DNA of 64,000 nucleotides from the NCBI GenBank assembly GCA_043392685.1, contig JBHZGM010000006.1; one strand, written 5' to 3'. The notes beneath the pieces are model-generated. The model saw only the letters and a list, made by a program, of their open reading frames with translations. It was not told where the DNA came from and did not search any database. A program made the translations under genes and the position numbers. Positions 53,691 to 61,709 of the stretch are shown here, in pieces (position 1 is the first letter of the stretch; each line of letters begins with the position of its first letter). The DNA is from Metapseudomonas sp043392685. Its GTDB lineage: Bacteria; Pseudomonadota; Gammaproteobacteria; Pseudomonadales; Pseudomonadaceae.

Positions 53691-56600
53691 ATGGCGCGAG
53701 TGCGGGCCCTACTGACGCTTTGGCTGGCACTCTGGACCATTCCGGCCGGGGCCTTGACGCTCACCCCGGAAGAGCGGGCCTGGCTCGACCAGCATGGCGA
53801 ACTGCGACTGGGCATAGACGCCTCCTGGCCCCCCTTCGAGTTCCGCGATGCCCAGGGCCGTCACCAGGGCCTGGCCGCCGACTATGTCGAAATGATCCGT
53901 CAGCGGCTGAACCTGAAAGTCACCCCCATCGAGTCCGACAATTGGGCGGATGTGCTCAAGCGCGCCCGCACAGGCGAACTGGATATCCTGCCCGGCATCA
54001 TGTCCACCCCCGAGCGCCAGCAGTACCTGAACTTCACGCGCCCCTACCTCGACTTCCCCATCGTCATCCTTTCCCGCACCGGGGGCTCCCAGCCTTCGAA
54101 GATCCAGGACCTCTACGGCCTGCGCGTCGGCATCGTGTCCGACTACGCCCCCCACGAGCTGCTGCGCAACCGGCATCCCGACCTCAGCCTGCAGGGCTAT
54201 CCCAGCGTCGCAGCCGCACTCCAGGCCCTGGCCACCGGCGCGGTGGACGTCTTTGTCGGTGACCTCGCCTCCAGCGTCTGGAGCCTGCGCCAGCTCAAGC
54301 TCAAGGGCATCAGCATCAGTGGCGAAACGCCTTATCGTTACCAACTGGCCATGGCGACGCCGAAGATGCACCCGTTGCTGGCCGATATCCTCGACAAGGT
54401 CTTCGCCGATATCACCCCGGAAGAAACCGCCGCCATCCAGGAGCGCTGGGTGGGCGACGCTCTCTACCCGCCAACCGACTGGCGCCGCATCCGCCTCTAT
54501 GGAATCCCTGCGCTATTGCTGGTGGCCGGCGTCCTGACCGTCGTCCTGCGCGTCAACCGCCGACTCAGCAACGAAATGGCCAGTCGTGCCGCCCTGCAGG
54601 ACGAACTGCGCAGCAGCGAGCAGCACTACCGCGGCCTGGTGGAAAGCCTGAACGCCATCGCCTGGGAAATGCGCGTCGAAGACGACTGCTACACCTACGT
54701 CTCGCCTCACGCCGAACGCCTGCTGGGCTACCCCCTGAGCGCCTGGCTGGAGCCCGGCTTCCGCCGCCGCGCCCTGCACCCCGACGACGACGCCCGGGTC
54801 AGCGCCTTCTGTAAAAGTGAAACCGCCACGGGCCGAGACCACAGCCTCGACTACCGCATGATGACCGCCGACGGCCGGGTAATCTGGGTGCGCGACATCG
54901 TCACCCTCATCCCTCACGGTGAAATCCGGATGATGCGCGGTCTGATGATCGACATCACCGAGGCCAAGCAGACCGAGCAGGCCCTGCGCCTGTCCGAGCA
55001 GAAGTTCGCATCGGTGTTCCACAACTGCCCCGACATCATCGTCATCGCCCGTCGTACCGACGGCAGCCTGCTGGCCATCAACCACACCTTCGAGCAGCAG
55101 ATCGGCCTCAAGGCCAGCGAAGCCCTCGGCCGCACCGCCAGCGAACTCGACATCTGGGGCATCCCCGGCATCGGCCCGAAACTCCTCCAGCGCCTGCAGC
55201 AGGGCAACCCGCTGCACAACCTGGAAATGCCCTTCCGCCGCGCCAATGGCGAAACCTTCATCGGCCTGATCTCCGCCCAGGCCATCGACCTGGACGATAC
55301 GCCGGCCCTGGTGGTCGTGGTACGGGATATCACCCCGCTCAAGGAAACCCAGCACCTGCTGCAGGTTTCCGAGGAAAAGTTCGCCAGCGCCTTCCACGCC
55401 TCCCCCGACGGCCTGCTCATCACCCGCATCAGCGATGGCCTGCTGGTAGAGGTGAACGACGGTTTCAGCCGCATCACCGGCTACAGCCCGCAGGAAATCG
55501 CCGAGCGCTCCACCCTGGACCTTGGCCTGTGGGCCGACCCGGCGGACCGCGATCGCATGATCCAGCTAATCCACGACCAGGGCAGCCTGTACAACTTCAC
55601 CGCCGCCGTGCGCACCAAGCGCGGCCAGGTGCGCATCTGCGAACTCTCCGCACAGCAGCTTCCCATCAACGGCGAGCCCTGCATGCTGACCATCGCCCGC
55701 GACATCACCGAGCGCCAGCAGATGCAGGAAAAACTGCGGCAGGCAGCCACCGTCTTCGAAAGCACCGCCGAAGGCGTGATGATCACCGACACCGAACAAC
55801 GCATCACCGCGGTCAACCGCGCTTTCAGCGAGATCACCGGCTACAGCGAGGAAGAAGCCCTCGGCCAATCGCCCCGCATGCTCGCCTCCGGTCAGCACGA
55901 CAGCGCCTTCTACGCCGCCATGTGGCACCAGCTGGATTGCGAAGGGCACTGGCAAGGCGAGATCTGGAACCGCCGCAAGAACGGCGAGCCCTACCCCGAA
56001 TGGCTCACCATCAGCGCCGTGCGCGATCGCCAGCAGCAGGTCACCCACTACGTCGGTGTGTTCGCCGACATCTCGCCGCTCAAGCACGCCCAGGCGCGGC
56101 TCGACTACCAGGCCCACCACGACCCGCTCACCGGCCTGCCCAACCGCCTGCTGTTCGAGAGCCGCCTGCAACTGGCGCTGGTCGAAGCCGCCAACGACGA
56201 CCTCCACGGCGCCGTTCTTTTCATCGACCTCGACCGCTTCAAGCACATCAACGACAGTCTCGGCCACCCAGTGGGCGACCTGCTGCTCAAGGGCATCGCC
56301 CATCGCCTGCGCGAGCAGCTGCGCGACATCGACACCGTGGCCCGCCTGGGCGGCGACGAATTCATCATCCTGCTGCCCGGCCTGCACAGTGCCGAAGACG
56401 CCCGGGGCGTCGCCCACAAACTGCTGAGCTGCTTCGAAGCACCGTTCCCCGCCGGCCAGCACGAGTTCTTCATGAGCGCCAGCATCGGTATCAGCCTGTT
56501 CCCGGAGCACGGGCTGGACGTCGCCACCCTGGTGAAGAACGCCGACGCCGCCATGTACCGGGCCAAGGCCCGGGGCCGCAACCGCGTCGAGTTCTACACC

Positions 56601-57428
56601 CGCGACCTCACCAGCCAGGCCACCGAACGCATGGCGCTGGAAACCGAACTGCGCCGCGCTCTGGAGCGCAACGAGCTGTCCCTTTCCTTTCAGCCCAAGC
56701 GCAGCTTGCAGAACCACGCCCTGGTGGGCGCCGAAGCCCTGGTGCGCTGGTACCACCCGAAGCTCGGCGAGATTCCTCCAGAGCGCTTCATCCCGCTCGC
56801 GGAAGAAAGCGGCCTCATCCTCCCGCTGGGTGACTGGGTACTGGAGCAATCCTGCCGGCAGATGCAGCTCTGGCAGCAAGCCCATGCGCCGTTCGGCCCG
56901 CTTTCGGTCAACCTCGCTGGCGCCCAGTTGCGCCAGCCGCTGCTGGTGGAGCGCCTGCAACGCCTCATCGAAAGCCTCGGCCTGGAACCCCAGCGCCTGC
57001 AGCTGGAGATCACCGAAGGCTTCATCATGAGCCAGGCCGAAGAAGCCCTCAGCGTGCTGCACAACCTCAAGAGCCTCGGCGTACAGCTGGCCATCGACGA
57101 CTTCGGCACCGGCTACTCCTCCCTTAGCTACCTCAAGCGCCTGCCGCTGGATGTGCTGAAGATCGACAAGTCCTTCGTGAGCGGCCTGCCCGACGATCCC
57201 AACGACGCCGCCATCAGCCGCGCCATCATCGCCCTCGGCCGCAGCATGCAACTCACCGTGATCGCCGAAGGCGTCGAAACCAGGGCCCAGGAATACTTCC
57301 TCGCCGCCGAAGGATGCCAGCAGATCCAGGGCTTCATCGTCAGCGCGCCGCTGTCGCCGGAGGCTTTCGAACACAAATTCCTGAGCCCGCTCCCCGTGAT
57401 TGGCACCCAGCAAAGGGCGCCTGTATAA
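53691..57428 (+). CDS. rmcA: c-di-GMP signalling protein with VFT, PAS, GGDEF and EAL domains (RmcA-like)
   Basis: A 1245-residue inner-membrane protein. A signal/anchor (about 1-20) is followed by a periplasmic SBP_bac_3 domain (25-260), a transmembrane helix (about 270-290) and four PAS domains (about 310-790). The GGDEF domain has RLGGDEF near 887 and the EAL domain has AEALVRW near 1013; both signatures are intact. Length and architecture match P. aeruginosa RmcA, a net phosphodiesterase that answers to phenazine redox state. The start at 53691 has GAGG 7 nt upstream. Confidence 0.92.
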   Translation: MARVRALLTLWLALWTIPAGALTLTPEERAWLDQHGELRLGIDASWPPFEFRDAQGRHQGLAADYVEMIRQRLNLKVTPIESDNWADVLKRARTGELDILPGIMSTPERQQYLNFTRPYLDFPIVILSRTGGSQPSKIQDLYGLRVGIVSDYAPHELLRNRHPDLSLQGYPSVAAALQALATGAVDVFVGDLASSVWSLRQLKLKGISISGETPYRYQLAMATPKMHPLLADILDKVFADITPEETAAIQERWVGDALYPPTDWRRIRLYGIPALLLVAGVLTVVLRVNRRLSNEMASRAALQDELRSSEQHYRGLVESLNAIAWEMRVEDDCYTYVSPHAERLLGYPLSAWLEPGFRRRALHPDDDARVSAFCKSETATGRDHSLDYRMMTADGRVIWVRDIVTLIPHGEIRMMRGLMIDITEAKQTEQALRLSEQKFASVFHNCPDIIVIARRTDGSLLAINHTFEQQIGLKASEALGRTASELDIWGIPGIGPKLLQRLQQGNPLHNLEMPFRRANGETFIGLISAQAIDLDDTPALVVVVRDITPLKETQHLLQVSEEKFASAFHASPDGLLITRISDGLLVEVNDGFSRITGYSPQEIAERSTLDLGLWADPADRDRMIQLIHDQGSLYNFTAAVRTKRGQVRICELSAQQLPINGEPCMLTIARDITERQQMQEKLRQAATVFESTAEGVMITDTEQRITAVNRAFSEITGYSEEEALGQSPRMLASGQHDSAFYAAMWHQLDCEGHWQGEIWNRRKNGEPYPEWLTISAVRDRQQQVTHYVGVFADISPLKHAQARLDYQAHHDPLTGLPNRLLFESRLQLALVEAANDDLHGAVLFIDLDRFKHINDSLGHPVGDLLLKGIAHRLREQLRDIDTVARLGGDEFIILLPGLHSAEDARGVAHKLLSCFEAPFPAGQHEFFMSASIGISLFPEHGLDVATLVKNADAAMYRAKARGRNRVEFYTRDLTSQATERMALETELRRALERNELSLSFQPKRSLQNHALVGAEALVRWYHPKLGEIPPERFIPLAEESGLILPLGDWVLEQSCRQMQLWQQAHAPFGPLSVNLAGAQLRQPLLVERLQRLIESLGLEPQRLQLEITEGFIMSQAEEALSVLHNLKSLGVQLAIDDFGTGYSSLSYLKRLPLDVLKIDKSFVSGLPDDPNDAAISRAIIALGRSMQLTVIAEGVETRAQEYFLAAEGCQQIQGFIVSAPLSPEAFEHKFLSPLPVIGTQQRAPV

Positions 57429-57429
57429 T
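57400..57429 (+). promoter_or_regulatory. tRNA promoter inside the end of rmcA
   Basis: TTGGCA (57400-57405), 18-bp spacer and a perfect TATAAT (57424-57429) lie 15 bp before the tRNA. The promoter overlaps the last codons of rmcA. Confidence 0.7.
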
Positions 57430-57443
57430 CCGCCGGCCTTCTG

Positions 57444-57520
57444 GGGCCTATAGCTCAGTCGGTTAGAGCAGAGGACTCATAATCCTTTGGTCCACGGTTC
57501 GAGTCCGTGTGGGCCCACCA
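57444..57520 (+). tRNA. tRNA with CAU anticodon, probably tRNA-Ile2 (lysidine)
   Basis: A 77-nt cloverleaf: acceptor GGGCCTA pairs with TGGGCCC, anticodon loop CTCATAA, T-arm GGTTCGAGTCC, encoded CCA. A CAU anticodon could be Met or Ile2. The C4-G69 and C5-G68 pairs in the acceptor and the TTTGGTC variable region match tRNA-Ile2 features recognised by TilS rather than elongator tRNA-Met. Many annotations would label it Met. Confidence 0.85.
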
Positions 57521-57525
57521 CCTTC

Positions 57526-57552
57526 AAAGCCGCGCAGTGCGCGGCTTTGTTC
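57526..57552 (+). terminator. terminator of the CAU tRNA
   Basis: A perfect 10-bp stem AAAGCCGCGC/GCGCGGCTTT with a 3-nt loop and trailing GTTCT, 5 bp after the CCA end. Confidence 0.85.
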
Positions 57553-57593
57553 TCATAACGGTAGTGGCATCTGGATCAGTCCTATGGTCCAAA

Positions 57594-57620
57594 GGTACAA
57601 AATCGGTACAGTGCTGGTAC
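57594..57620 (+). repeat. three GGTAC direct repeats at 11-bp spacing
   Basis: GGTACA at 57594, GGTACA at 57605 and GGTAC at 57616 are spaced exactly 11 bp, on the same face of the helix. A related GGTCCA occurs at 57586. They lie between the tRNA and the integrase remnant, where arm-type integrase or excisionase sites are expected. Confidence 0.7.
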
Positions 57621-57647
57621 GCCAGCCTGCCTTTGAAGTCCTTTCAG

Positions 57648-57866
57648 ATGGCCACAATCGTCAAAACCCCTGCCGGCACATGGAAGGCCGTAGTCCGGAA
57701 AACGGGCTGGCCGACCAATGCCAAAACCTTCCGCACCAAGCGCGACGCCGAAGACTGGGCACGCCGCACCGAAGACGAGATGGTGCGCGGCGTGTACATC
57801 CAGCGAGCGCATGACGCTGGAGAAAGCTCTAGAGCGCTTCTTTCAACGATGCTTCTGAAACGCTGA
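57648..57866 (+). pseudogene. tyrosine site-specific integrase, N-terminal remnant
   Basis: The first about 53 codons (MATIVKTPAGTWKAVVRKTG, then KTFRTKRDAEDWARRTEDEM) are the arm-binding N-terminus of a family of tRNA-targeting Pseudomonas integrases. After YIQRA the frame is lost: the expected MTLEKALERF continues in another frame (from 57810) and ends after a few codons. No catalytic domain remains. It marks an element that integrated at the adjacent tRNA and decayed. Confidence 0.85.
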
Positions 57867-57938
57867 AAAAAGCGTGCGAGCAACAACCCTGATCAGACGC
57901 ACTCATCAACCTAGCAATACCGGCCTGAGAATTAGACA

Positions 57939-58003
57939 GTGAGCCGAATAGTCGGCATTATCGGCTCACTCAATGAGCCGAATAGGCTCGCTAATCGGCT
58001 CAT
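57939..58003. promoter_or_regulatory. tandem palindromic operators before the Fic gene
   Basis: Two perfect inverted repeats: GTGAGCCGA-N13-TCGGCTCAC (57939-57969) and ATGAGCCGA-N13-TCGGCTCAT (57973-58003). They start 34 bp apart and end 13 bp before the ATG of the Fic gene. The likely binder is the Fic protein's own C-terminal winged-helix, giving autorepression; this is inference. Confidence 0.75.
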
Positions 58004-58016
58004 AGATGACCCTCTT

Positions 58017-59156
58017 ATGAATCAACTTCTCTGGATCTGGCAACAGCCCGACTGGCCGCACTTCAGTTGGCAAGCCGAAACGCTTGCACCGCTGCTGCGC
58101 GCTTGCAGCCAGACTCAGGGACGTTTGTTGGGAATGCTCGGTGCGGTGGGCAGTGACACCGAAGTGCAGAGCAGCCTGGATGCCATGCTGCAGAACATCG
58201 TCACCTCTTCAGCCATCGAGGGTGAGCAGCTGAATGTCGGCTCTGTGCGCTCATCATTGGCCCGACGCCTGGGGTTGAACGAAGAAGGTCGCACCACCTC
58301 TCGATCCGAAGGCCTCGCGGAACTACTGCTCGATGCCACCCGCGCCTATCAGCAGCCGCTCGATCTGCAGCGGTTGTTCACATGGCATGGTTGGTTGTTC
58401 CCCAGCGATGACCTCCTGCTGGCCCGCCCGCTACGCATCGGCATGCTGCGTGGCGAAGAGCCTATGCAAGTAGTTTCCGGCCGACTCGACCGCCCTACTG
58501 TGCATTTCGAGGCCCCCCCCCGCGCCGGGCTGGAAGCACAACTGGACGATTTCCTCGCCTGGTTCGAGAGCAGCCGTAGCGATGCCAGCCTCGACCCGTT
58601 TCTGCGGGCCGGCATTGCGCACTTCTGGTTCGTTACCCTGCACCCCTTCGATGACGGCAACGGGCGCCTTACGCGCGCCATCACCGATCTGGCACTGGCC
58701 CAGGGCGAGCAGCAGGCCATCCGCTTCTACGCCATGTCGGCGAGCATCCTCGACGACCGCGCCGGCTATTACCGCATCCTGGAAGCCAGCCAGAAAGGCA
58801 CGCTGGATATCACCGCCTGGCTGCAATGGTTCCTCGCAACGCTGCTCAATAGCTTGGAGCAAGCCCTTGCTCGTATCGACCGCGTGCTGGTCAAGGCTCG
58901 CTTCTGGCAGGCGCACCGCAGCCAAGCCTTATCTGCCGAGCAGATTAAAGTGCTTAACCGCCTGCTCGATGGCGGCGAACGGGGTTTCGAGAACGGCATC
59001 AGCGCCGCTCAATACCAGGCGGTGGCCAAGGTCTCGAAAGCCACCGCCACGCGCCATCTGAGTGATCTTGTCGAGAAGGGCTGCCTTGCCCGACTACCAG
59101 GCGGAGGGCGCAGCACGCGCTACCAGATACAGCACTCGGCAAACGCTCAAGGCTGA
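58017..59156 (+). CDS. Fic/DUF4172 family protein (putative AMP transferase)
   Basis: A 379-residue class II-type Fic protein. An N-terminal DUF4172 region (MNQLLWIWQQPDWPHF) is followed by the inhibitory helix motif SSAIEGE (about 64-70), the complete Fic active-site motif HPFDDGNGRLTR from residue 209, and a C-terminal winged-helix (about 310-375). All catalytic and inhibitory residues are present, so it should be an auto-inhibited AMPylase; its target is unknown. An upstream GTG (57939) is in frame but lies inside the operator, so the ATG at 58017 is preferred. Base composition is less GC-rich than the core genes around it. Confidence 0.85.
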   Translation: MNQLLWIWQQPDWPHFSWQAETLAPLLRACSQTQGRLLGMLGAVGSDTEVQSSLDAMLQNIVTSSAIEGEQLNVGSVRSSLARRLGLNEEGRTTSRSEGLAELLLDATRAYQQPLDLQRLFTWHGWLFPSDDLLLARPLRIGMLRGEEPMQVVSGRLDRPTVHFEAPPRAGLEAQLDDFLAWFESSRSDASLDPFLRAGIAHFWFVTLHPFDDGNGRLTRAITDLALAQGEQQAIRFYAMSASILDDRAGYYRILEASQKGTLDITAWLQWFLATLLNSLEQALARIDRVLVKARFWQAHRSQALSAEQIKVLNRLLDGGERGFENGISAAQYQAVAKVSKATATRHLSDLVEKGCLARLPGGGRSTRYQIQHSANAQG

Positions 59157-59261
59157 CCCCGCAGCAACAAAGCAGCGCACCAGAAGCACCGCGATTCTGT
59201 CGTGCCATTACGCCAAGTTTCGGTACTATCCGGTTAACTCAGGATTACCCAGGGACAGGAA

Positions 59262-60032
59262 ATGGACTTCACCCCTATCATCGTGCAGGTCTGGGGCACG
59301 CTGGGCTGGTTTATCCCGCTGATGCTCCTGATCGGCCTGCTCAAATCGCCCTGGGCCAAGGGTCATATTGGCGAACTCCTGGTGCGGCTGTTTGCCCATT
59401 GGCAGCTGGACAAGCAGACCTACCGTCGCCTGCACAACGTCACCTTGAACACGCCTGACGGCACCACACAGATCGACCACGTCTTTCTCTCGCCCTACGG
59501 CATTTTCGTGCTGGAAACGAAGAACATGAGCGGCTGGATCTTCGGCAGCGAGAAGCAGGCGCAGTGGACGCAGAAGCTCTACAAACGCACCTTCAAATTC
59601 CAGAACCCGCTGCGGCAGAACTACAAGCACCTCAAGGCCCTGGAAGCCACCCTTGGCGTAAACCCGGAGCACCTGCACTCGGTCATCACCTTCGTCGGCG
59701 GCAGCACCTTCAAGACCGAGGTGCCGGCCAACGTCACTCAGGGCATCGGTTTTATCCGCTATATCAAGTCATTCCAGCAGCCGGTATTCAGCGAGGCTGA
59801 AGTCGACAGCTTCATGCACGCTCTGCAAACCGGCCGCCGCGCACCAACCCTCGCCACCCATCGCGAGCACGTGCAAAACCTAAAGCGCCGTAATAACCCA
59901 ACAGCCGAGCGGCAATGCCCGAAATGTGGCAGCGCCCTGCTTATCCGCACCGTGAAATCAGGCCCGAAAGCGGGTCAACAATTCTGGGGTTGCTCGACGT
60001 TTCCCAAGTGCCGAACCATGCAGAGCCTTTAG
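59262..60032 (+). CDS. membrane-anchored NERD domain protein with topoisomerase-type zinc ribbon
   Basis: A 256-residue protein. A hydrophobic N-terminal helix (about 12-28) is followed by a NERD nuclease-related domain (about 35-150) with GHIGELLV, QIDHVFLSPYG (about 70) and ETKN (about 85), the last two corresponding to the D-(E)xK nuclease core. The C-terminus is a Cys4 zinc ribbon (CPKCG near 218; CSTFPKC near 245-251) as in bacterial topoisomerase I. The combination suggests DNA binding and cleavage at the membrane. Function unknown; NERD proteins occur in defence and plasmid contexts. Confidence 0.85.
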   Translation: MDFTPIIVQVWGTLGWFIPLMLLIGLLKSPWAKGHIGELLVRLFAHWQLDKQTYRRLHNVTLNTPDGTTQIDHVFLSPYGIFVLETKNMSGWIFGSEKQAQWTQKLYKRTFKFQNPLRQNYKHLKALEATLGVNPEHLHSVITFVGGSTFKTEVPANVTQGIGFIRYIKSFQQPVFSEAEVDSFMHALQTGRRAPTLATHREHVQNLKRRNNPTAERQCPKCGSALLIRTVKSGPKAGQQFWGCSTFPKCRTMQSL

Positions 60033-60070
60033 CACTCAACCACGCCATCAACCCTGCGCCTGGAGTTGCA

Positions 60071-60394
60071 ATGTCCGTCCCAACCTACGACCAGTTCATT
60101 GAGCCGATCTTGCGCTACTTGGCCGCGACCCCCGAAGGCGCCACAGCACGTGACGCCCATGAAGCCGCTGCCGATGCGCTGAACCTATCGGAAGCAAAGC
60201 GCCAGGAGCTGATTGCCAGTGGCCAGGCCACCTACAAAAACCGCGCAGGCTGGGCGCATGACCGTCTCAAACGCGCCGGCCTGTCCAGCAGCGCCAAACG
60301 TGGGTACTGGAAGCTGACTGACGCCGGCCTTGATTCGCCTGGTGCAACAGTACCCGGAGACGGTGGAGCATCTCGCGCACCTAGCCTGAAGTAG
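60071..60394 (+). CDS. Mrr-N winged-helix protein, probably frameshifted at its 3' end
   Basis: A 107-residue protein consisting of the N-terminal winged-helix domain of Mrr-type restriction proteins (PILRYLAATPEGATARDAHE, then NRAGWAHDRLKRAGLSSSAKRGYWKLTDAG). The Mrr catalytic domain is absent. After TDAG (near 60328) the +1 frame reads ALIRLVQQYPETVEHLAHLA and stops at 60390, which looks more like the natural C-terminus than the in-frame Gly/Pro-rich tail. It begins 38 bp after the NERD gene, so the two are likely one transcript. Confidence 0.7.
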   Translation: MSVPTYDQFIEPILRYLAATPEGATARDAHEAAADALNLSEAKRQELIASGQATYKNRAGWAHDRLKRAGLSSSAKRGYWKLTDAGLDSPGATVPGDGGASRAPSLK

Positions 60395-60410
60395 AAGATT
60401 CGTCTCCAAC

Positions 60411-60839
60411 CTTCTTCCGAGCTTTCCTACCCGGGTTCGCCATCGCCGCCCACTGCGTGCCCTGCTGATCGATGATCAGGCGTAGGTCGTGGCCCGCGAT
60501 CTCGGCGCCCTGACCAACTGCCATTTCAACGAACACCTCGCCGAGAAACTCGACCGCGACCAGTGGCGCATCGCAACTCCGCAGCAGCCAAAGGGCGATT
60601 TCGAGCAGCCGTTGCTGATCAGCAAAGCGCCGTGTGCGAATTGCTCAGGACGAATTACTACCACCCGGAAACCTGCAGCCTGCGGCAGTGGTTCATCGGT
60701 GAAGTGGTGCCCGCGTTACGCGCGGTACCCATCCCCGGTTGCCCCGGCAGCGCCGGGTGGAGTGGCAGGGACGCAGTTGGAGCGGATGGTGGACGTGGTG
60801 GAGTTGTTCGAGGGGAAGGCTCTCAGGCCGGAAACCTGA
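60411..60839 (+). pseudogene. decayed BRO-N / antirepressor-like gene
   Basis: Fragments in changing frames fit a Pseudomonas BRO-N domain protein: HRRPLRALLIDDQA, a TAG stop (60483-60485) where Trp is expected in QAWFVARDL, then VARDLGAL and EKLDRDQWRIA. A frameshift near 60628 is followed by YYHPETCSLRQWFIGEVVP and PALRA, and a further frame change precedes RRVEWQGRSWS. No intact product is possible. Such genes are common on phages and mobile elements. Confidence 0.6.
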
Positions 60840-60847
60840 CCTTGTGA

Positions 60848-60933
60848 GGGCGAATTCATTCGCTAAGGGCCGCGCCGCTGCCCCTTGAGGCTCCGCAGGG
60901 CAGGTCTTCGACCTGCTTAGCGATTGAAATCGC
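60848..60933. repeat. cluster of three small palindromes (REP-like)
   Basis: GCGAAT-TC-ATTCGC (60850-60863), CAGGTC-TTC-GACCTG (60901-60915) and GCGATT-GA-AATCGC (60920-60933) are each perfect. They fill the gap between the decayed antirepressor gene and the racemase 3' end and could also serve as its 3' end structure. Confidence 0.6.
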
Positions 60934-60963
60934 CCCCACAGAGATAAGTCCGCCCCAGGTGTA

Positions 60964-61701
60964 TCAGACGCCGACTGCGAAGCCTCGCAGAAACCCCGCA
61001 TAAGGCTTGGGAAGCGGGAAGTCCAGGTCGCCGCGCTTGCTGGTGGAGAGCCGCAGTTCGCCCAGCAGTTCGACCATTTTCAATGCGGCGCTGACGCCGT
61101 CGATCACCGGCACGCCGATCTCTTCCTGCAGCGCAGCGGCCAGGTGGCTCATGCCGGCGCAGCCGAGGACGATGGCACCGGACTCGTCGCGTTCCAGGGC
61201 TTGCTGGCAGGCCGCACGCATGATGCGGAGCAGGCCGTCCGGGTCCTTGTCCAGCGCCAGCACCGGAATGTCCACGGCGTGGATGCCCCGGCAGTGGGCG
61301 TGAAAGCCATAGCGCTCCACCAGGTGACGGGCGATGACCTTGGTGCGACCCAGTGTGGTGACAATGCTGAAGCCGGTGGCGACCCAGGTAGCCAGGTGCA
61401 TGGCCGCTTCGGCGATGCCGATAACCGGATACCGTGCGATCTCCCGCGCCGCCAGCAGGCCGGGGTCACCGAAGCAGGCGATCACGTGCCCTTCGGCGCC
61501 GTCCCGCTCGCCGTCGCGGATAGCCTGGAGCAACCCGGGCACGGCCAGCGCTTCGTCGTAATGCCCCTCGATGGAGGCCGGACCTGCGCCGTTGGTCACG
61601 GCCAGCAACTGGTTGCCTGGACGCAGCAGATGGCCGGCGGCTTCGGCGATGCCGGCGGTCATCGCCGCGCTGGTGTTCGGGTTGATCAGCTGGATTTTCA
61701 T
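60964..61701 (-). CDS. Asp/Glu/hydantoin racemase family protein
   Basis: A 245-residue cofactor-independent racemase with the two catalytic cysteines in ACFGDPGLLAAREIARYP and VLGCAGMSHLA. The N-terminus (MKIQLINPNTSAAMT) is typical of hydantoin and allantoin racemases (HyuA/HpxA branch). It is cotranscribed with the GntR gene (8-bp gap) and divergent from a polyamine-type ABC transporter, suggesting catabolism of an imported ureide or hydantoin; substrate not provable here. Confidence 0.85.
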   Translation of the reverse strand: MKIQLINPNTSAAMTAGIAEAAGHLLRPGNQLLAVTNGAGPASIEGHYDEALAVPGLLQAIRDGERDGAEGHVIACFGDPGLLAAREIARYPVIGIAEAAMHLATWVATGFSIVTTLGRTKVIARHLVERYGFHAHCRGIHAVDIPVLALDKDPDGLLRIMRAACQQALERDESGAIVLGCAGMSHLAAALQEEIGVPVIDGVSAALKMVELLGELRLSTSKRGDLDFPLPKPYAGFLRGFAVGV

Positions 61702-61709
61702 GGCCGAGG

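Noticed and set aside
60381..60632. Protein-like minus-strand frame (…GHDLRLIIDQQGTQWAAMAN…) over the antirepressor remnant
   Set aside because: It has no start codon in a sensible place, and the plus strand gives a coherent BRO-N match across the same bases, so it is best explained as an antisense shadow.
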